Origin: Pedobacter sp. KBW06
GTDB taxonomy: Bacteria > Bacteroidota > Bacteroidia > Sphingobacteriales > Sphingobacteriaceae
Assembly (NCBI RefSeq): GCF_003852525.1
Contig: NZ_QAJL01000005.1
Location: forward strand, 346,853 to 410,852
DNA length: 64,000 nt
Direction: 5' to 3'
Positions 62,272 through 64,000 of this stretch are shown piece after piece. Position 1 is the stretch's first letter. Each line of letters begins with the position of its first letter. Below the pieces are notes generated by a model that did not search any database, was not told the origin of the DNA, and saw only the letters and a program-made list of their open reading frames with translations. Position numbers and translations under genes: made by a program.

Positions 62272-64000
62272 ATGAATAAAATTTACTTCACCCAAGGGTG
62301 GCCTGGCATAAGGTCGCTCTCAAAACTCATTGTCATAATGAAGATTGCATTTTTCATAGTACTAGTTACATGTTTAAATGTCTCTGCCAAGGTTTTTTCG
62401 CAAGAAAAACTCTCACTTGATGTTAAAAATATACAACTACAAAGGGCGCTTCAAATCATTGAAAGAAAAAGCTCCTATCGATTTGTTTACAGCCCCACCG
62501 AAGGACCATTTGATAAACTCGTCAGCATACAAACCAGCCGTGCGCCGATTGCAGAGGTGCTTAATGCGCTGTTTAACGGAACTTCACTGGACTTTTCCCT
62601 GGAGAACAACCTGATCACGATTGTAAAAAAAGGAAACAGGTTACCTGATTTTGTTGCCACAGGAACGGTTACAGACAGTCTTGGTATCGCTTTGCCCGGT
62701 GTTACCGTAACCGTGAAAGGGCTTAAAGGCATTGGCACCTCTACGGATGTAAATGGCAGATTCAGTCTGAAAGTTCCGGAAAATGCGATTCTTGCTTTTT
62801 CTCTTCTCGGCTTTGGGCAACTGGAAATACCTGCTGTTCAGGGTGCTGCCATGAAGGTCGTGTTGAAAACTGCGAACAATAACCTGGACGAAGTGGTGAT
62901 TCAGGCATACGGTACAACAACCAAGCGTAAAACCACTTCTGCAATCAGCACCCTTGACATGAAGAGCGTGGCCTCCCTGCCTGTGCAGTCTATCAATGAT
63001 GCGGTTGCAGGAAGGTTACCCGGGGTAATTGTAACCGCCAGCAACGGGGCTCCCGGTTCTAAAAGCAGCATCTCTATCCGTGGCGGAGGTACGCCTTTGT
63101 TTGTGATTGACGATGTGATTCGCTCTGCAAACGATTTTTCCAATATCAATCCAAATGACATTCAGGAATATTCCATCCTCAAAGATGCGGCAGCAACAGC
63201 ACTTTACGGGGTCTCCGCGGCCAATGGCGTGGTGATTGTAACGACCAAGCGAGGTAAAGAAGGACAGACGAGCATCAATTATGCCTACAACCAGATTTTT
63301 TCCAGGCCAGCCATTTTTCCGGAGAAAATCAGCGCTTATGAACAGGCGGTAGCGCTCAACAGGCTCTATGCCGATGAAGGTAAAAGTCCCTTCAGATCGC
63401 CTGCAGATTTGGAAAAAGTACGTACCGGATCAGATCCCTTAAATTTTCCAAATACCGATTGGCAGAAATTAACGATGAAAAATTTCGCACCTGAAATGCG
63501 CCATGATTTATCACTCACCTCTGGCACAAAGCAGTTAACCTATTATGCCTCTCTTTCTCATTACGACCAGGGCACGATATTAAAGACCGATAACAATTAT
63601 AACAAAAGAACCACTTTTCGGATAAATGCAACGAGCGAAATTGACAAGCTCCACCTTAAGGTAACTGGAGGGATTGATGGTTTTATAGAGAAGAATTCCA
63701 TCCCCATTGCAGGTTATGGCGGTGTTTACAGCCATATCCAGAACAGGGCTGCTTCCCAGTTGGCCGTAAACGAATTTGGTCTCCCTTCCTCTCAGCCAGA
63801 CAATCCGGTCAGAGAGCTGGATCCGCTTTCAGGATATAACAGGATCACCTCTAAGATTTTCAACTCCAACCTGGGCCTGGAATACAGTGCGCCTTTTCTG
63901 GAAGGTTTAAAGATCAAAGCAAACGGAGCCTATACCACTTACAATAATTTCAGAAAAATCTGGAATTACCTTGCTCCGGCCTATGCAATCGGAAGCAAAA
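62272..64000 (+). CDS. SusC/RagA-type TonB-dependent outer-membrane transporter with signalling domain (3' truncated)
   Basis: The frame is open from ATG 62272 to the window end (576 codons), so only the N-terminal half is seen. After a signal peptide (MKIAFFIVLVTCLNVSAKVF region) comes an STN/secretin-N signalling domain (SLDVKNIQLQRALQIIERKSSYRFVYS), then a carboxypeptidase-regulatory-like domain (ATGTVTDSLGIALPGVTVTV), the DEVVIQAYGT linker and a plug domain (SVASLPVQSINDAVAGRLPG, SIRGGGTPLFVIDD). Such proteins import glycans bound by SusD. The STN domain shows it signals to FecR, encoded 133 bases upstream. SusD should follow beyond the window. Confidence 0.93.
   Translation, partial: MNKIYFTQGWPGIRSLSKLIVIMKIAFFIVLVTCLNVSAKVFSQEKLSLDVKNIQLQRALQIIERKSSYRFVYSPTEGPFDKLVSIQTSRAPIAEVLNALFNGTSLDFSLENNLITIVKKGNRLPDFVATGTVTDSLGIALPGVTVTVKGLKGIGTSTDVNGRFSLKVPENAILAFSLLGFGQLEIPAVQGAAMKVVLKTANNNLDEVVIQAYGTTTKRKTTSAISTLDMKSVASLPVQSINDAVAGRLPGVIVTASNGAPGSKSSISIRGGGTPLFVIDDVIRSANDFSNINPNDIQEYSILKDAAATALYGVSAANGVVIVTTKRGKEGQTSINYAYNQIFSRPAIFPEKISAYEQAVALNRLYADEGKSPFRSPADLEKVRTGSDPLNFPNTDWQKLTMKNFAPEMRHDLSLTSGTKQLTYYASLSHYDQGTILKTDNNYNKRTTFRINATSEIDKLHLKVTGGIDGFIEKNSIPIAGYGGVYSHIQNRAASQLAVNEFGLPSSQPDNPVRELDPLSGYNRITSKIFNSNLGLEYSAPFLEGLKIKANGAYTTYNNFRKIWNYLAPAYAIGSK

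Noticed and set aside
1-64000. CRISPR arrays, tRNA, rRNA genes or insertion sequences
   Set aside because: I saw no regularly spaced repeats, cloverleaf sequences, rRNA text or transposase-like frames while reading both strands, although a tool-based scan was not possible.

Overview
The window is about 64 kb of a chromosome from a Bacteroidota bacterium, most likely family Sphingobacteriaceae and close to Pedobacter. Signs of this are the TAnnTTTG type of -7 promoter element in front of many genes, SusC/FecR/ECF-sigma signalling, GH92, GH95 and GH2 glycosidases, a DUF6266 protein, LytS-like kinases and the xerD-aroQ gene pair. Genes are densely packed, and most intergenic gaps hold a recognisable hairpin terminator or a promoter. 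I saw no rRNA, tRNA, CRISPR array, transposase or prophage.

Layout. 1-1.4 kb: 3' part of a GH92 alpha-mannosidase. 1.5-14.8 kb: mostly housekeeping genes, namely a nucleoside phosphorylase, yigZ-DMT transporter-ribD, prmC, xerD, aroQ and an M28 peptidase, a GT2 glycosyltransferase coupled to a lipid A type acyltransferase, wbqC-corA, mgtE and bioB. 14.8-21.5 kb: ohr, a large FUSC membrane protein, a cholesterol-dependent-cytolysin-like lipoprotein, an S41 peptidase and a NIPSNAP protein. 21.7-32.9 kb (all minus strand): rpiA, a GH2 exo-glycosidase, two paralogous TPR proteins, gyrA, hemF, an MFS transporter and a small conserved protein. 33-38 kb: a hotdog-fold DUF4442 protein, an AlbA_2 protein, a MATE exporter, a secreted chorismate mutase coupled to a secreted unknown, and a TauE/SafE permease. 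38.3-41.9 kb: three sensor kinases in a row with no response regulator, the third of which has lost its phospho-acceptor histidine. 42-47 kb: a DUF6266-GNAT fusion, a small membrane protein, a large TPR protein and a serine hydrolase. 47.3-52.4 kb: a stress cluster of an ankyrin protein, a DUF2383 four-helix protein, a frameshifted large-subunit catalase, a YciE-type ferritin-like protein and an aldo-keto reductase. 52.5-57.9 kb: a Mug glycosylase, a four-gene unit of membrane proteins with a DUF2004 protein, a second serine hydrolase and a GNAT. 57.9-64 kb: a GH95 fucosidase divergent from an ECF sigma, FecR and SusC locus that runs off the window.

How genes work together. The right edge looks like the start of a glycan utilisation locus: a SusC-like porin with an N-terminal signalling domain, its FecR anti-sigma and ECF sigma, and a divergent GH95 alpha-fucosidase. 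The catalase, ankyrin, DUF2383 and DUF892 genes form an oxidative or general stress neighbourhood, but the catalase is broken by a one-base deletion or a sequence error. The most unusual items are the CDC-like pore-forming lipoprotein (17.7-18.8 kb), the pseudo-kinase paired with an intact LytS-like kinase (39.7-41.9 kb), the DUF6266-GNAT fusion (42.1-43.2 kb), the exported chorismate mutase (36.6 kb) and the DUF2004/membrane protein module (53.1-55.9 kb). All functional calls come from motif reading without database searches.
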